From Fimbriimonadales bacterium (GTDB lineage Bacteria; Armatimonadota; Fimbriimonadia; Fimbriimonadales; ATM1): a stretch of DNA of 64,000 bases. Of this stretch, positions 26,944-36,577 are shown piece by piece. Position numbers and translations under genes: made by a program. Numbering within the stretch: position 1 is the stretch's first letter; each line of letters begins with the position of its first letter. The DNA is taken from NCBI GenBank assembly GCA_026129745.1, contig JAHCHL010000003.1, forward strand, positions 62,001 to 126,000. The letters run 5' to 3'. The notes under the pieces were generated by a model, which saw only the letters and a list, made by a program, of their open reading frames with translations, had not been told where the DNA came from and searched no databases.

Positions 26944-28500
26944 ATGCAGCCACAAGAAGAAATCGAAGTCCATATCCGCGCCAGCTATCCGATTCTCTAC
27001 GTCGTCACCTGGGAAGAAGAGCGCGTGTCAAACGCCATCTCCGATATCGCCGACAAAGTCAAGCGACCGCGCCGTTCGTGGTCACTGACGCAAGGGCTAA
27101 AGCCCACAGGAATCGACTCTGGGCTTGAAAACACGCGCCTACCGGCAGAGATACAAGTGCTGACCCACATCCTTGGCGTCAAGGATCCCGCCATCTTTCA
27201 GCTCAAAGACTTCCACGCATACATGAACGATGCGAGAGTGATCAGACTGCTTCGAGACGCTGCAGGGAAACTGCGAAGCAAGAATCAAACGATTGTCATC
27301 ACGGCGCCAATTCTCAAACTTCCCCCCGAGCTGGAAAAGGACATCACAGTCGTCGAATACCCCCTGCCGGGTGAAAGCGAAATCGAAGAAGTCGTCGATG
27401 TCGCACTCGAAGCGTGGAAAGGTAAAGACAGCGTCGATACGAATCTTCCCAAGGAAGACCGCGAACGAATCGTGCAGTCATGCTTGGGATTGACGCTCGA
27501 CGAAATCGAATCCGTGCTCGCAAGAAGCCTTGTAGAAAAGAAGAAACTCGACGTCAACGTGATCCTCGAACAGAAGAAACAGATCGTAAGAAAGTCGGGG
27601 CTGCTCGAATACTATCCGGTCCAAGAGAGCATGAAGGACGTCGGCGGAATGGAATTCCTCAAAGAGTGGCTCAAAAAGCGGGCGTCCAGCTTTACCGAAA
27701 AGGCGCGCGAATTCGGTCTCCCAGCGCCGAAAGGAGTCCTCCTCCTCGGAGTCCAAGGCTGCGGCAAATCGCTCGTCGCAAAGGCCATCGCCAGTACCTG
27801 GAACCTGCCGATGCTTCGCATGGACGTTGGCCGAATCTTTGGCAGCCTCGTCGGCCAAAGCGAAGAGAACATTCGTCGCGCCATCCGCGTCGCAGAGTCC
27901 GTCGCACCGTGCATCTTATGGGCCGACGAATTGGAAAAGGGATTTGCGGGAACACAAAGCAGCGGCGTCAGCGACGGAGGCACAACAGCGCGCGTCTTCG
28001 CCACATTTCTTACGTGGATGCAAGAGAAAACCAAACCGGTCTTCATGGTCGCAACCGCAAACGATGTATCGAAACTTCCTCCAGAACTATTGCGAAAAGG
28101 TCGCTTCGACGAAATCTTCTTCATCGATCTCCCAGACACCGAAGAGCGAAAAGAAATCTTCTCCATTCATCTAAAAAAGCGAAACCGCGACCCCAAGAAC
28201 TTCGACCTCGATGCACTGGCAAAAGCGACAAGCGGATTCAGCGGAGCAGAAATCGAACAAGCCGTCATTGCAAGTTTGTTTTCTGCATTCGATGCAGGTC
28301 GCGAACTCGAGCAACAAGACCTCATTGACGAAGCCAAAAACGCAGTTCCGCTAAGCAGAATGATGGAAGAAGACATTCAAGAACTGCGCGATTGGGCGAA
28401 GCTCCGCGCAAGACCCGCAGGTCACAACGACGACGACAATCCGCGCACGCCTGTCTTGGTGGGCGATGAGGGACTTGAACCCCCGACATCCTCCTTGTAA
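26944..28500 (+). CDS. Ycf46-like AAA ATPase
   Basis: 518 residues from the ATG at 26944. The N-terminus (EEIEVHIRASYPILYVVTWEEERV) and the degenerate first domain match Ycf46-like proteins, which have one active AAA module. Walker A GVQGCGKS at about 269-276, Walker B ILWADELEKGF, and sensor/arginine segments ATANDVSKLPPELLRKGRFDE are complete. Starts at 26887 or even 26788 are open and would overlap the NTase gene. The stop codon (28498-28500) lies inside the antisense tRNA-Val gene, so the last 15 or so residues (GDEGLEPPTSSL) are a translation of tRNA sequence. Cellular role unknown; homologues are linked to carbon uptake in cyanobacteria. Confidence 0.85.
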   Translation: MQPQEEIEVHIRASYPILYVVTWEEERVSNAISDIADKVKRPRRSWSLTQGLKPTGIDSGLENTRLPAEIQVLTHILGVKDPAIFQLKDFHAYMNDARVIRLLRDAAGKLRSKNQTIVITAPILKLPPELEKDITVVEYPLPGESEIEEVVDVALEAWKGKDSVDTNLPKEDRERIVQSCLGLTLDEIESVLARSLVEKKKLDVNVILEQKKQIVRKSGLLEYYPVQESMKDVGGMEFLKEWLKKRASSFTEKAREFGLPAPKGVLLLGVQGCGKSLVAKAIASTWNLPMLRMDVGRIFGSLVGQSEENIRRAIRVAESVAPCILWADELEKGFAGTQSSGVSDGGTTARVFATFLTWMQEKTKPVFMVATANDVSKLPPELLRKGRFDEIFFIDLPDTEERKEIFSIHLKKRNRDPKNFDLDALAKATSGFSGAEIEQAVIASLFSAFDAGRELEQQDLIDEAKNAVPLSRMMEEDIQELRDWAKLRARPAGHNDDDNPRTPVLVGDEGLEPPTSSL

Positions 28501-28531
28501 GGGAGGCGCTCTACCACTGAGCTAATCGCCC
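28457..28531 (-). tRNA. tRNA-Val (TAC anticodon)
   Basis: Reads on the minus strand: acceptor GGGCGAT/ATCGCCC, D arm TAGCTCAGTGGTAGAGC, anticodon loop CTTACAA with anticodon TAC, T arm with TTCAAGT, and encoded CCA at 28457-28459. The 3' half overlaps the end of the AAA ATPase gene on the opposite strand. Confidence 0.97.
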
Positions 28532-28543
28532 ACACCGCGGATT

Positions 28544-30373
28544 CTACCGCTCGTCGTCCGGAACGCGAAACTCAGCGGGGAATACAAGCCGCCCATCCGA
28601 GCCAATAAAGTAGATCGTCGTCGGCTGAACAGGCTGCTGGTTGCGTGTCAGTTTGACCAAGAATCTTGTCCATTCCTTGGGACTGAACGTCACCGCGTAC
28701 GGCTCCTCGGGGCGAGGCACCGGCCGATGCGTGTCCTGATACCAGTTCCGCTTCTCACCGTCGATCCACACGACTTGACCTACGGGCGATGCGACCACCA
28801 GGGTCACTTCGTCATCGATCTCGAACCTCGCTTCCGTCGCCAAATAAATCACTCCAGGCGCGTTCACAAATAGAGACTCCACATCGAATAAGCAGCCATC
28901 ATAAATTCGCCGTTCCCAACGCATGGCCATCGCCGATCTGCCCGACAGAACAGCATGGGGTTTCATCTCCCTCTCAGGAGCAAACGCTTTGTCGTAACCC
29001 TCTTGTTCGCGATTGTCGAATGGGCCGACCGTCCACCAAACTTGAGGACGCAAAATCGGCGCGCGAACTTCGCCCCCCTCCAGACGCATCGAAACAAAAC
29101 CATCGTCACCAGATGCGACTGCGGCGATGTTCGCAACGCCAAACGCCTCGACGCGAATTCGCCCGGCGCGATGAGCGACAGAAACGCCGTCAGAACCAAA
29201 GATCTCCGGCAAAACCTCGACCGGCACATCGCCCGGATTCTCGATCCGAAAACCGATCGCCAATGGCTTCCCAAAATCAGAGACCACTCCATCCGGAAAG
29301 CGGAACCCCGCAACGAGTTCTCCAACCGCTTGCAAGGAAAGTGACATCGGCTGCCGATGCAACCGCGCAATCGACTCCGTCGAACGCAAAAACGACAAAT
29401 CCACAGATTTCTCCGCTGGCGGCTCCTCCGATCCCCCCCCTTCTACATTCTCTTCAACAGGGGCAGCCTCTTGCGAAGCCAATCCATCCAAGAACCCCCG
29501 CCCCAAAACCTCGAACCGCCCGACCAGCTTCTCCTCGAATCCGCCCGAATCCAGCACCCAGTCCGAAGGAACAGCCCCCGTCCCGGCAGCCAAGACTGCG
29601 CCGGCGCAACCGCCCGCCGAAACTGAACGCCCACCACAACCAGCGGCCAAGCAAACCGTCCGCCCGAAGTCCCCATCCCCGAACAGGCACCCAATCAGCG
29701 CAAAGGCATGAGTGGCCACGGCCTCGTCCGGAAGCTTGCCCCCGCCCCATCGAAGCGCGATCTCCCGAGCGTCCTGCCAAGTCCGCCCGCCCTGCCAAGC
29801 CTGAATCATCGCCGGCGAAACCTTCCTTAGCTCAGAGTCCGAAGGCAACACGCCCTCGCCGATCTGCAAGCACTCCGATATCGAACCGGCAAAAGGAGCA
29901 GCCGCAACCGCCGCCGCCCAAAAGCACGCCGCCCAAACCCCCTCGCCCGAGTGATCGATCGTCGCATCGTGCCAGGCCCATGCCGCCGCCAAATCCGGAC
30001 GGCCCGCGAACAATAGACCCCAAAACGGCCCGCGACCCATCGCCCCGCCGTCACCCGCAAAAGGATTCTCGAATGACCCGGACAACGGCGCGCGAAGCCC
30101 CCTCGATAGGTTGGCCAAAGCGAACCGCTGCGCATCCTCGACCAAAGGAATTTCAGCATACAGGTCGCATAGCCCATACTGGTCCTTCGCTCGCCCCAAA
30201 TACGCCCGTGCAGCCAAAACCGGTAACGTATCGGCAACCCCGTCCGGAATCGGAGTGTAGAACGCGATGCTCCGCCAGTCCGGCTTCCCATCAAACGGAG
30301 CACCCAGCGTCGTCCCAGCCAACCACCCCTGCACCCCCGCCCGCACCTTCACCGAAACCTGATCGAATGACAT
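28544..30373 (-). CDS. ADP-ribosylglycohydrolase-like protein with degenerate metal site and C-terminal beta domain
   Basis: 609 residues. The N-terminal 280 residues have the ADP-ribosylglycohydrolase helical pattern: GVQGWLAGTTLGAPFDG at the start, ADTLPVL, HSGEGVWAACFWAAAVA and GCGGRSVSAGGCAGAVLAAG. In active enzymes the last block reads GGDTD and binds two magnesium ions; here it is GGRSV, so the metal ligands are missing and the classical reaction is doubtful. Residues 330-609 look like beta-sandwich domains (QVWWTVGPFDN, KEWTRFLVKLTRNQQPV). The neighbour is the restriction-modification pair, 103 bases away. A carbohydrate or nucleotide-sugar binding role is possible. Confidence 0.65.
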   Translation of the reverse strand: MSFDQVSVKVRAGVQGWLAGTTLGAPFDGKPDWRSIAFYTPIPDGVADTLPVLAARAYLGRAKDQYGLCDLYAEIPLVEDAQRFALANLSRGLRAPLSGSFENPFAGDGGAMGRGPFWGLLFAGRPDLAAAWAWHDATIDHSGEGVWAACFWAAAVAAAPFAGSISECLQIGEGVLPSDSELRKVSPAMIQAWQGGRTWQDAREIALRWGGGKLPDEAVATHAFALIGCLFGDGDFGRTVCLAAGCGGRSVSAGGCAGAVLAAGTGAVPSDWVLDSGGFEEKLVGRFEVLGRGFLDGLASQEAAPVEENVEGGGSEEPPAEKSVDLSFLRSTESIARLHRQPMSLSLQAVGELVAGFRFPDGVVSDFGKPLAIGFRIENPGDVPVEVLPEIFGSDGVSVAHRAGRIRVEAFGVANIAAVASGDDGFVSMRLEGGEVRAPILRPQVWWTVGPFDNREQEGYDKAFAPEREMKPHAVLSGRSAMAMRWERRIYDGCLFDVESLFVNAPGVIYLATEARFEIDDEVTLVVASPVGQVVWIDGEKRNWYQDTHRPVPRPEEPYAVTFSPKEWTRFLVKLTRNQQPVQPTTIYFIGSDGRLVFPAEFRVPDDER

Positions 30374-30476
30374 ATGGGGATTCTACTGATGTTTATGAAA
30401 TTGCGGTTACCGTTAACGTGAACTTTGTCTGGCTCCGAACACTTTGTGCATTCTGCAGTCTATTAGCCCAAAACAG

Positions 30477-33353
30477 TTATGCCCTGTCGATCTCGGAAAT
30501 CTCACTTGATAGTCTTTCAGGGTCATAACAAACATGATAAACCCAGCGCCGCTCGCCATAATATCGGTTCACAGCTTTCGCCCACTTTATCCCGCCAGCC
30601 TTCTTGCGTTCATCTTCTTCGCGTTCATACCCCTTTATCTCTAATGCGATATGCAAACCAGATTGCAACCGTACAATGAAGTCTGGTCGATGGGAACGTG
30701 CCACCCCATGAGGATCCAGATAAGGTATCAGGAAGTCCAAGTGGTCGTTTCGAACATATGCTTGAACCTGTTCGCAATCCTCAAGAGCCTGAGTAGAAAT
30801 TTTCTCCCAATGCTTTGCATCCAGAACAACGTGGCTCACATGACTCTTGACAGTCGGTATGCAAGGACGACCGGTGCTGAAGTTCACGTGCGCCGACGTG
30901 CCCTCGGGCCGGAATCTCTCGATTCGCGGTAGGAACACTGGCTCGCCGTCGTCATTCGCTGGATGGATATGGGGTAGAACCGCGTTTTGTATCGCTTCTT
31001 GCCATTTCAGCAAGCCAATTTCCTCCTTCGGAACTTCTGCAAACCGAATTCGCTCCTCTGAGTACTTTCTAACAACAGCAAGAACTTGCTTGAAACCTAA
31101 GCACTTTGCCACTTCGCTCTTGTCTTCTAAGATCTTGTTGACTATGTCAGCCGCTATCTTGTAATAAACGCTTTGCAACCGCACCGTCTGATAATAGGGA
31201 ATTCGATTGTGTTTCTCTATTCGTGCGCCCGGAAGCGGCTGCGGCCGATTGATGAAGTATCCTCCGACAGCGGCAACTTTTACTTCTGTGGGCTCTCCGT
31301 TCTTTCCTATCTCAAGATATGGAACTGCCTCCCAATCACAAACGATGTTCGGCCCTGATCCCGGAACATAGCCCTCAACATTAGGAAAACGAATCTCGAA
31401 CTCTGCACGTCGCTCTCGAAGCGCGACCACATGTTGGGATGGAGGTGGAACCTTTGAGCTGCCGCTCTTGCCCGTAGCCCGAACCGGAATAACCTGAAAC
31501 GGAACGCCATAGATGTCCGCATATTCAGGTTGAAGCAAACCTGTGTCTGGATCTACCGAATACGAACGGCGCCGTAAGGCACGCCCTACCACTTGCTCAC
31601 AAAGCAATTGTGATGTGAACGCGCGCAGACCTATGATTTGGGTTACGTTGTTCGCATCCCAACCTTCGGTCAGCATCGATACGCTGCTGATGAATCGCAC
31701 GTTCTGTCCAGGTTCTCCCTCCTTGCCGACGCTGTTCATCACTTCACGCTTCCGCTTTACAGCATCTTGAACTGTTTCGCCTTCATCGGCTTGCTCGAGT
31801 GATCTGCTGTCGTAAAGAAAACTGACTTCACGCTCCGGCTTGTTTACAAAGTGATCGAACTCAAAGTCTTCTCGTGTCACCTGCTCGAACATAAGCTTGG
31901 AAACAGCAGTGTCCTGTGATACGATGATCATGCACGGCGGCACTTGAGAACCCTGACGCATCCACTCATCATATGTCTTCTTCCAATTGCCGATCATCGT
32001 CACAGTTGCAGGCTCCGCTTCACGGGCCACAGATTCCGGTTTCGCACGTTGGCCGCCCCTTTGCTTTTCTTTCGAAGGAAGCCGTTCATTGATCCATCGC
32101 CACAAGTGAAAATAGGCAGGCGGTGACTTCCCATCACCGTGATTGTCGTCTACAGGCATCTGAGGAATCTTCACCAGCCCGCTTTCAATCGCATCAAGTA
32201 GTCCAAAGTCGCTGACGATCCATGGAAACGGTCTGCCAACCGGATAACCGCTCCCATGAATGTAAAAAGGTGTGGCCGAAAAATCCAAACACATCGAAAT
32301 CCCACGAGCGCGAGATATCCTTTCTAAACCGCCCTGCCACTGCGCAGCGCGCTCGTTCTCTTTCTTTTCTTCTGCGCTTGGTGCGTCATCCTTCTCTTCA
32401 ACGCTCTTCTGTCGAGGCCGATAGCAATGGTGCCCTTCGTCGTTGATCACCAATAAATTGGATGCTGAACCGAGCCTGCGCTTCAGTAGGCGGTTGGCAA
32501 AAGCGCTGTCACTCTCCATACCCAGCTTGACAACGCTCCGAGTGCTGGTGTCGTCTTTGACGGCAAGCTCTTGGCGGTGGACAATGCAGATCTTCGCTTC
32601 GCTGAGGCCGCTTCGCATCCCAACCGGAACAAGATCAAACTGCGAGTAATAGTCGCGCTCGTGAGTCGGAAGAAGCACTTTCAGGCGTTCTTTCACCGTC
32701 AAACCTGGGGCCACAATCAAGATCGCAGGCGAGAATCGCTTATCTTGAGGAAACTGATGCTTGTTGAGAACGACCCACGCGATCAGCATCGCCATGACAA
32801 CTGTCTTGCCAGTACCTGTAGCCATCTTGCAGCAATATCGAACGAAAGCCTCATGAGCCGCTTCGATCAATGCACGCTCTCCGTCAACAGTCTCAGTGTA
32901 AATTCCTTGCCGATCTGTTGGATGAGATTCCGTCAGCCAGATGATCGTCTCTGCAGCTTCGAGTTGACAAAAGAACAGCTTCCTCTCCCGATCCTCATCT
33001 GTCCAATGCTCCAACAGTCGCCGAGTGACTTGAGTCACACCGGGATAACCCTGCCTACGCCAATCCTGAACCCGCATCCGAATCTCGTTGACGGCCGGAA
33101 TCTCCACAAATTGCTCTTCCGCTAACGACGCCGTCCCCTTAGTCCCCTTCGGATTAAAGAAGTAGCCTGCAGGACGCCGTCCTTCTGCCGTGGTCGGCAC
33201 CTTCTGCTCGTGCGTCTCCCAATTGATCGTGTCCCAATGAAGTTGCGGCTCCGTAAAGGGCGGATTGATGATCGGGTTGTCGATCACCATCGCGCCGGCT
33301 TCACGTGCCTTAAGCTTCGGATCGAACAAGGTGCTCATTTCAATGTCAGCCAA
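30477..33353 (-). CDS. Type III-like restriction endonuclease subunit (helicase-nuclease)
   Basis: 958 residues. Superfamily 2 helicase motifs: Walker A CKMATGTGKTVVMA (178-184 core), DEGHH in place of DEAD, LDFSATPF, and motif VI VVGRALRRR. Near the C-terminus a PD-(D/E)xK nuclease signature appears (RPDFIVRL, then ALEIKGYE). These proteins cut DNA after ATP-driven translocation when sites are unmethylated. It overlaps mod by 8 bases. The overall order resembles the BPTD_3080-like restriction family rather than classical EcoP15I Res. The gene is AT-richer than its neighbours, for example around 31.1 kb, consistent with horizontal origin. Confidence 0.88.
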   Translation of the reverse strand: MADIEMSTLFDPKLKAREAGAMVIDNPIINPPFTEPQLHWDTINWETHEQKVPTTAEGRRPAGYFFNPKGTKGTASLAEEQFVEIPAVNEIRMRVQDWRRQGYPGVTQVTRRLLEHWTDEDRERKLFFCQLEAAETIIWLTESHPTDRQGIYTETVDGERALIEAAHEAFVRYCCKMATGTGKTVVMAMLIAWVVLNKHQFPQDKRFSPAILIVAPGLTVKERLKVLLPTHERDYYSQFDLVPVGMRSGLSEAKICIVHRQELAVKDDTSTRSVVKLGMESDSAFANRLLKRRLGSASNLLVINDEGHHCYRPRQKSVEEKDDAPSAEEKKENERAAQWQGGLERISRARGISMCLDFSATPFYIHGSGYPVGRPFPWIVSDFGLLDAIESGLVKIPQMPVDDNHGDGKSPPAYFHLWRWINERLPSKEKQRGGQRAKPESVAREAEPATVTMIGNWKKTYDEWMRQGSQVPPCMIIVSQDTAVSKLMFEQVTREDFEFDHFVNKPEREVSFLYDSRSLEQADEGETVQDAVKRKREVMNSVGKEGEPGQNVRFISSVSMLTEGWDANNVTQIIGLRAFTSQLLCEQVVGRALRRRSYSVDPDTGLLQPEYADIYGVPFQVIPVRATGKSGSSKVPPPSQHVVALRERRAEFEIRFPNVEGYVPGSGPNIVCDWEAVPYLEIGKNGEPTEVKVAAVGGYFINRPQPLPGARIEKHNRIPYYQTVRLQSVYYKIAADIVNKILEDKSEVAKCLGFKQVLAVVRKYSEERIRFAEVPKEEIGLLKWQEAIQNAVLPHIHPANDDGEPVFLPRIERFRPEGTSAHVNFSTGRPCIPTVKSHVSHVVLDAKHWEKISTQALEDCEQVQAYVRNDHLDFLIPYLDPHGVARSHRPDFIVRLQSGLHIALEIKGYEREEDERKKAGGIKWAKAVNRYYGERRWVYHVCYDPERLSSEISEIDRA

Positions 33354-36264
33354 TCGAAACCGTCTTGACGATGGAATTGCCGCGGGCGTCGATTACCTTC
33401 ACTTGAATCTTTTCGCCAGCCTTGAACGGCAAACTCACAAGTGTCCGCATCGCTTCAAATGCCTCTTCATCGATAGCCCCTTTGAGGCTCTTCCCGATCT
33501 TCTTCCATGAGTCGGCTTTGTTCGGAAACATCGCTTGGCAAATACAGAAGCTCTTCCCGTCGTAATCGTGGTCTATGAAGATCGCATGCACGTTCTCGCC
33601 AGCTTGGGTGGTCACTTTGCCGCTGATCGGGTCGTAGATGTCCACACCTCGCAATTCGACAAAAATTTCACCAGCACGCAGACGCTTTGCCCGCTCGGAA
33701 ACGTCACTGTCGCCTCGCTTGATCGCATCCTTCAACAGATTGGGCAAAGAAGCATCGCCTTGCCGGTAAATCACAACGTCGGGCTCACCCACCAATGTGA
33801 ACAACTGAGATGCCTTCGTATCCTTTAGCAAGTCGGCCATCGCGGTGTCGGGCGCAATCGTCGCCATCAGCAGTCGCTTCCCCGGAATCGGATCGCTGTT
33901 GATCACCTCCTGCGCAGGTCCAGTAAACTCATAACCGCAAAACAACAACGCATCGTAAGGGCTAGCCGAGCGCACTGCGTCTCTGACATGCACCTCGCTG
34001 ATCGCGCCATTCTGTGGCCCGAAGATGACCGCACACTTCACGGCCTTGCCTTTCAGTGCCTTCAAATCCGGGTCCGTTGCTGCTCGGTCATTCTCGACCT
34101 CGAACTCGCCTTCTGCGTGAATAATAGGATGGCCAATGGATCTAATTGACTGGAACTTGATCGCCTTCTTCTTGGCTGTGTAGACGCCGGTTGCCCGAAT
34201 CTTCTCGATCATGTCGTTGATGTATGCGGCAGCATTGACGGCTTCTTCGGTTATGGGCCTAAAGAGAGCGACTCCGAGCGATGACGCGAATTCGGCATCG
34301 CCAGACATCACCTCCTCCACGACCTCGGCATTGAACTCGGCGGCGACGTTCGGCAGCGCCTCCATCGTAAACGGCCCGCTCACCCTCACAATGCCGCTCT
34401 CCTTCTCAGGCTTGTCGACCAGTTCTTCCATCGGCGCATTTCGCGCGATGCTGGCGTCGATGCGCGATTGCATCTCGCGTTTGAGCCGCCAAAACTCTCT
34501 TGCTTCGGGCGTGGGCGAGAAGCTCGGGTCCACCATCTCGCCTCGCCCCTCACCGCGCTTTAGGGCATCGTCTGCTTTCTTGACCGCCTCTTCCAGTAGT
34601 GCGTTCTCGCGCGGTACCTCCCACTCCTTCCAATTCTTGCCCGTCACCTCGTTCAATCTTCTCAGGGCATCCTCGATCTGCGGTTGGAACTCCGCCGCGA
34701 TTTCGTCAATTTCCGTGTTCTGGGCGATGGATTTGAGGGTGATGTGGGGGACGGTCTTGTAGACGAAGCCGCCGCTGACGCCGCTGGTGGGGTGGCGGAG
34801 CTTGTAGTAGTCGAAGGCGGCGGCCATCAGGCGGTGGCGGGCGATGGCGAGCGCGACGCGACTTGTGTCCATGGTGATCCACCTCCGGCCCCACTGCTCG
34901 GCGACGTAGGCGGTGGTGCCGCTGCCGCAGGTCGGGTCGAGCACGAGGTCGCCGGGGTCGGTGGTCATGAGGATGCAGCGGGCTATGACCTTCTGAGATG
35001 TTTGAACAGCATAGGTGAGATCGGTAGCTCCGTGAGTGTCATCCCATAGATTGTGTAGCGGTTGCACGGGAAAGTCCTCATGGTAAGTGATGAAACACGG
35101 GAGGGCTCCCGGCGCAATTAGGCGGCTTCCAACAATTAGACGCGTCATTCCTTCTTCATTTGTTCGCCAGCTCTTGCTACCACACTTGTATCGCTGTCCT
35201 TCAAAATCGAAATCGAACATGCAGGTCGTGGTATAGCCAGAAGATGCCAGCGCGCTTGCGAAGAAGGGCCGTTGGCCCTTTGGAAGCCGCTCCGGGAAGG
35301 TCCTCTCGTCCGGCGTCATCTTGCGCCGCTGACCATCCTCAAGCTCAACCCATGTGTAGCCTGTGTCACTTCCGATTGGCTTGTCCACGTGCAGCTCACG
35401 GTATTTCGCCTGCGTTGCGTCTTTGACATACCATAAGAGGTAGTCGCACACGCCGGCGAGTCCACTGGAGCCGAGTGGCAGCGTCTTCTTGAAGGCGATT
35501 AATGAGTGGAAATTCTCCTCTCCAAAAACCTCATCCATGAGGCACCGCACCCGATGCACGTTCTCGTCTCCGATCTGCACGAAGATCGAGCCGGAGTCGG
35601 CCAGCAGCTCGCGGCAGAGCAGCAGTCGGTCGCGCAGGTAGGTGAGGTAGGAGTGCACGCCCAGCTCCCACGTGTCGCGGAACGCCTGGACCTGCATCAC
35701 CTCGCGCGTGAGGTCCTCGTCCTTGCCGTCCTTCACGTCCCTCTGGTCGATGCGCGGCTGGAAATTGCTTGCGTACTTGATGCCGTAGGGCGGATCCATG
35801 TAGATGCACTGGACGCTGCCCCTCATGCCCTCCCGCTCCAGCAGGCTGTTCATGACCAGCAGCGAATCGCCGAGGATCATGCGGTTCGACCAGTCCACGT
35901 CGTGCTGATAGAACTGGATCTCTTTGGAGAATTCCAGCTCGGGGTCGGCGAAGAGGCTGCGCTGGGCGTCTTTGCGCTGCGCGCTTCTTAGGATCGCTTC
36001 GGTGCTGACGCGCTCATGAATGTGGAGGTTGACAAGAGGAACCTCGATGGATGCCGTTTCGTCGACTTCCACTGTCTTCATGCCAGCCTTTCCGGCCCAG
36101 ATGAGTTGCGGCGACTCGCGCGGGTCCCAGCAGTACGCTTTCTTCGCCTTCTTCTCGCCAGCAGGCACGAAGTCGACAAGCCCCGCCTCGGGGATGTTCT
36201 TCCGCGTGTCATCGTGCCGATACGAATCGGCCTTCGCCTGATTCCCCTTACCCTTGCGAGCCAT
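33346..36264 (-). CDS. Type III-like DNA adenine methyltransferase (mosaic gene)
   Basis: 972 residues from the ATG at 36264 (MARKGKGNQAK); the frame is open to 36402 but the extra part is not family-like. The catalytic motif DPPY is at 157-160 and the S-adenosylmethionine motif DPTCGSGT at 443-450, the order of beta-class methyltransferases; the intervening 255-425 should be the target-recognition domain. A long C-terminal part of unknown role follows. Base composition is striking: codons for residues about 85-242 and 425-529 are very GC-rich (about 68-71% by hand count in two 120-base samples), while the recognition segment is near 50%. First gene of the restriction-modification pair. Confidence 0.9.
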   Translation of the reverse strand: MARKGKGNQAKADSYRHDDTRKNIPEAGLVDFVPAGEKKAKKAYCWDPRESPQLIWAGKAGMKTVEVDETASIEVPLVNLHIHERVSTEAILRSAQRKDAQRSLFADPELEFSKEIQFYQHDVDWSNRMILGDSLLVMNSLLEREGMRGSVQCIYMDPPYGIKYASNFQPRIDQRDVKDGKDEDLTREVMQVQAFRDTWELGVHSYLTYLRDRLLLCRELLADSGSIFVQIGDENVHRVRCLMDEVFGEENFHSLIAFKKTLPLGSSGLAGVCDYLLWYVKDATQAKYRELHVDKPIGSDTGYTWVELEDGQRRKMTPDERTFPERLPKGQRPFFASALASSGYTTTCMFDFDFEGQRYKCGSKSWRTNEEGMTRLIVGSRLIAPGALPCFITYHEDFPVQPLHNLWDDTHGATDLTYAVQTSQKVIARCILMTTDPGDLVLDPTCGSGTTAYVAEQWGRRWITMDTSRVALAIARHRLMAAAFDYYKLRHPTSGVSGGFVYKTVPHITLKSIAQNTEIDEIAAEFQPQIEDALRRLNEVTGKNWKEWEVPRENALLEEAVKKADDALKRGEGRGEMVDPSFSPTPEAREFWRLKREMQSRIDASIARNAPMEELVDKPEKESGIVRVSGPFTMEALPNVAAEFNAEVVEEVMSGDAEFASSLGVALFRPITEEAVNAAAYINDMIEKIRATGVYTAKKKAIKFQSIRSIGHPIIHAEGEFEVENDRAATDPDLKALKGKAVKCAVIFGPQNGAISEVHVRDAVRSASPYDALLFCGYEFTGPAQEVINSDPIPGKRLLMATIAPDTAMADLLKDTKASQLFTLVGEPDVVIYRQGDASLPNLLKDAIKRGDSDVSERAKRLRAGEIFVELRGVDIYDPISGKVTTQAGENVHAIFIDHDYDGKSFCICQAMFPNKADSWKKIGKSLKGAIDEEAFEAMRTLVSLPFKAGEKIQVKVIDARGNSIVKTVSIG

Positions 36265-36373
36265 GTGAGCGGCAAGTATTTCGACGCAAATGAATGGAAT
36301 CCTCCCTCGCAGTACGCCGCAAGTTGACAAAACCCAATCGCAAGGCCCTATTTCACGTGAGGCCTTACGTCCG

Positions 36374-36493
36374 AAAAACCGCAAAATCCCGCTGAATCGC
36401 AAAAGAAACGAGTGACCAGATAATTGCGGTGATAACGGTGACGGCGGTGACGAGAGCGAACTCCCAGTTCAAATCGAATCCAATTCTCGTCAC
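36374..36493. repeat. Dispersed intergenic repeat, copy A
   Basis: Resembles a segment at 59014-59117. The core GATAATTGC...GTGACGAG (36419-36454) matches 59060-59095 at 33 of 36 positions, and AGTTCAAATCG recurs at exactly the same offset (36466 and 59107). This copy ends in an inverted repeat, GTGACGAGA (36447-36455) with TCTCGTCAC (36485-36493). Rest of the 36265-36577 gap holds the mod promoter region and nothing else I can name. Confidence 0.6.
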
Positions 36494-36577
36494 TCGATCC
36501 ATGTCGAAGCAACGGCAACACCCCAAAAAGTGACGGGATCAATGCGACCTCGCAGCAAGCAGGTCAACCACGGAAAT

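Noticed and set aside
27480-28328. A 282-residue plus-strand frame inside the AAA ATPase gene
   Set aside because: Extremely Arg-rich out-of-frame translation of the ATPase.
28789-30528. A 579-residue open frame on the plus strand antisense to the ADP-ribosylglycohydrolase-like gene
   Set aside because: Its translation is Pro/Arg/Ser-rich low-complexity sequence of the kind produced opposite GC-rich codons, has no recognisable domain and no ribosome site.
36265-36402. 46-residue N-terminal extension of the methyltransferase
   Set aside because: Not methyltransferase-like; the start MARKGKGNQ at 36264 fits the family and the upstream part runs into the intergenic repeat.
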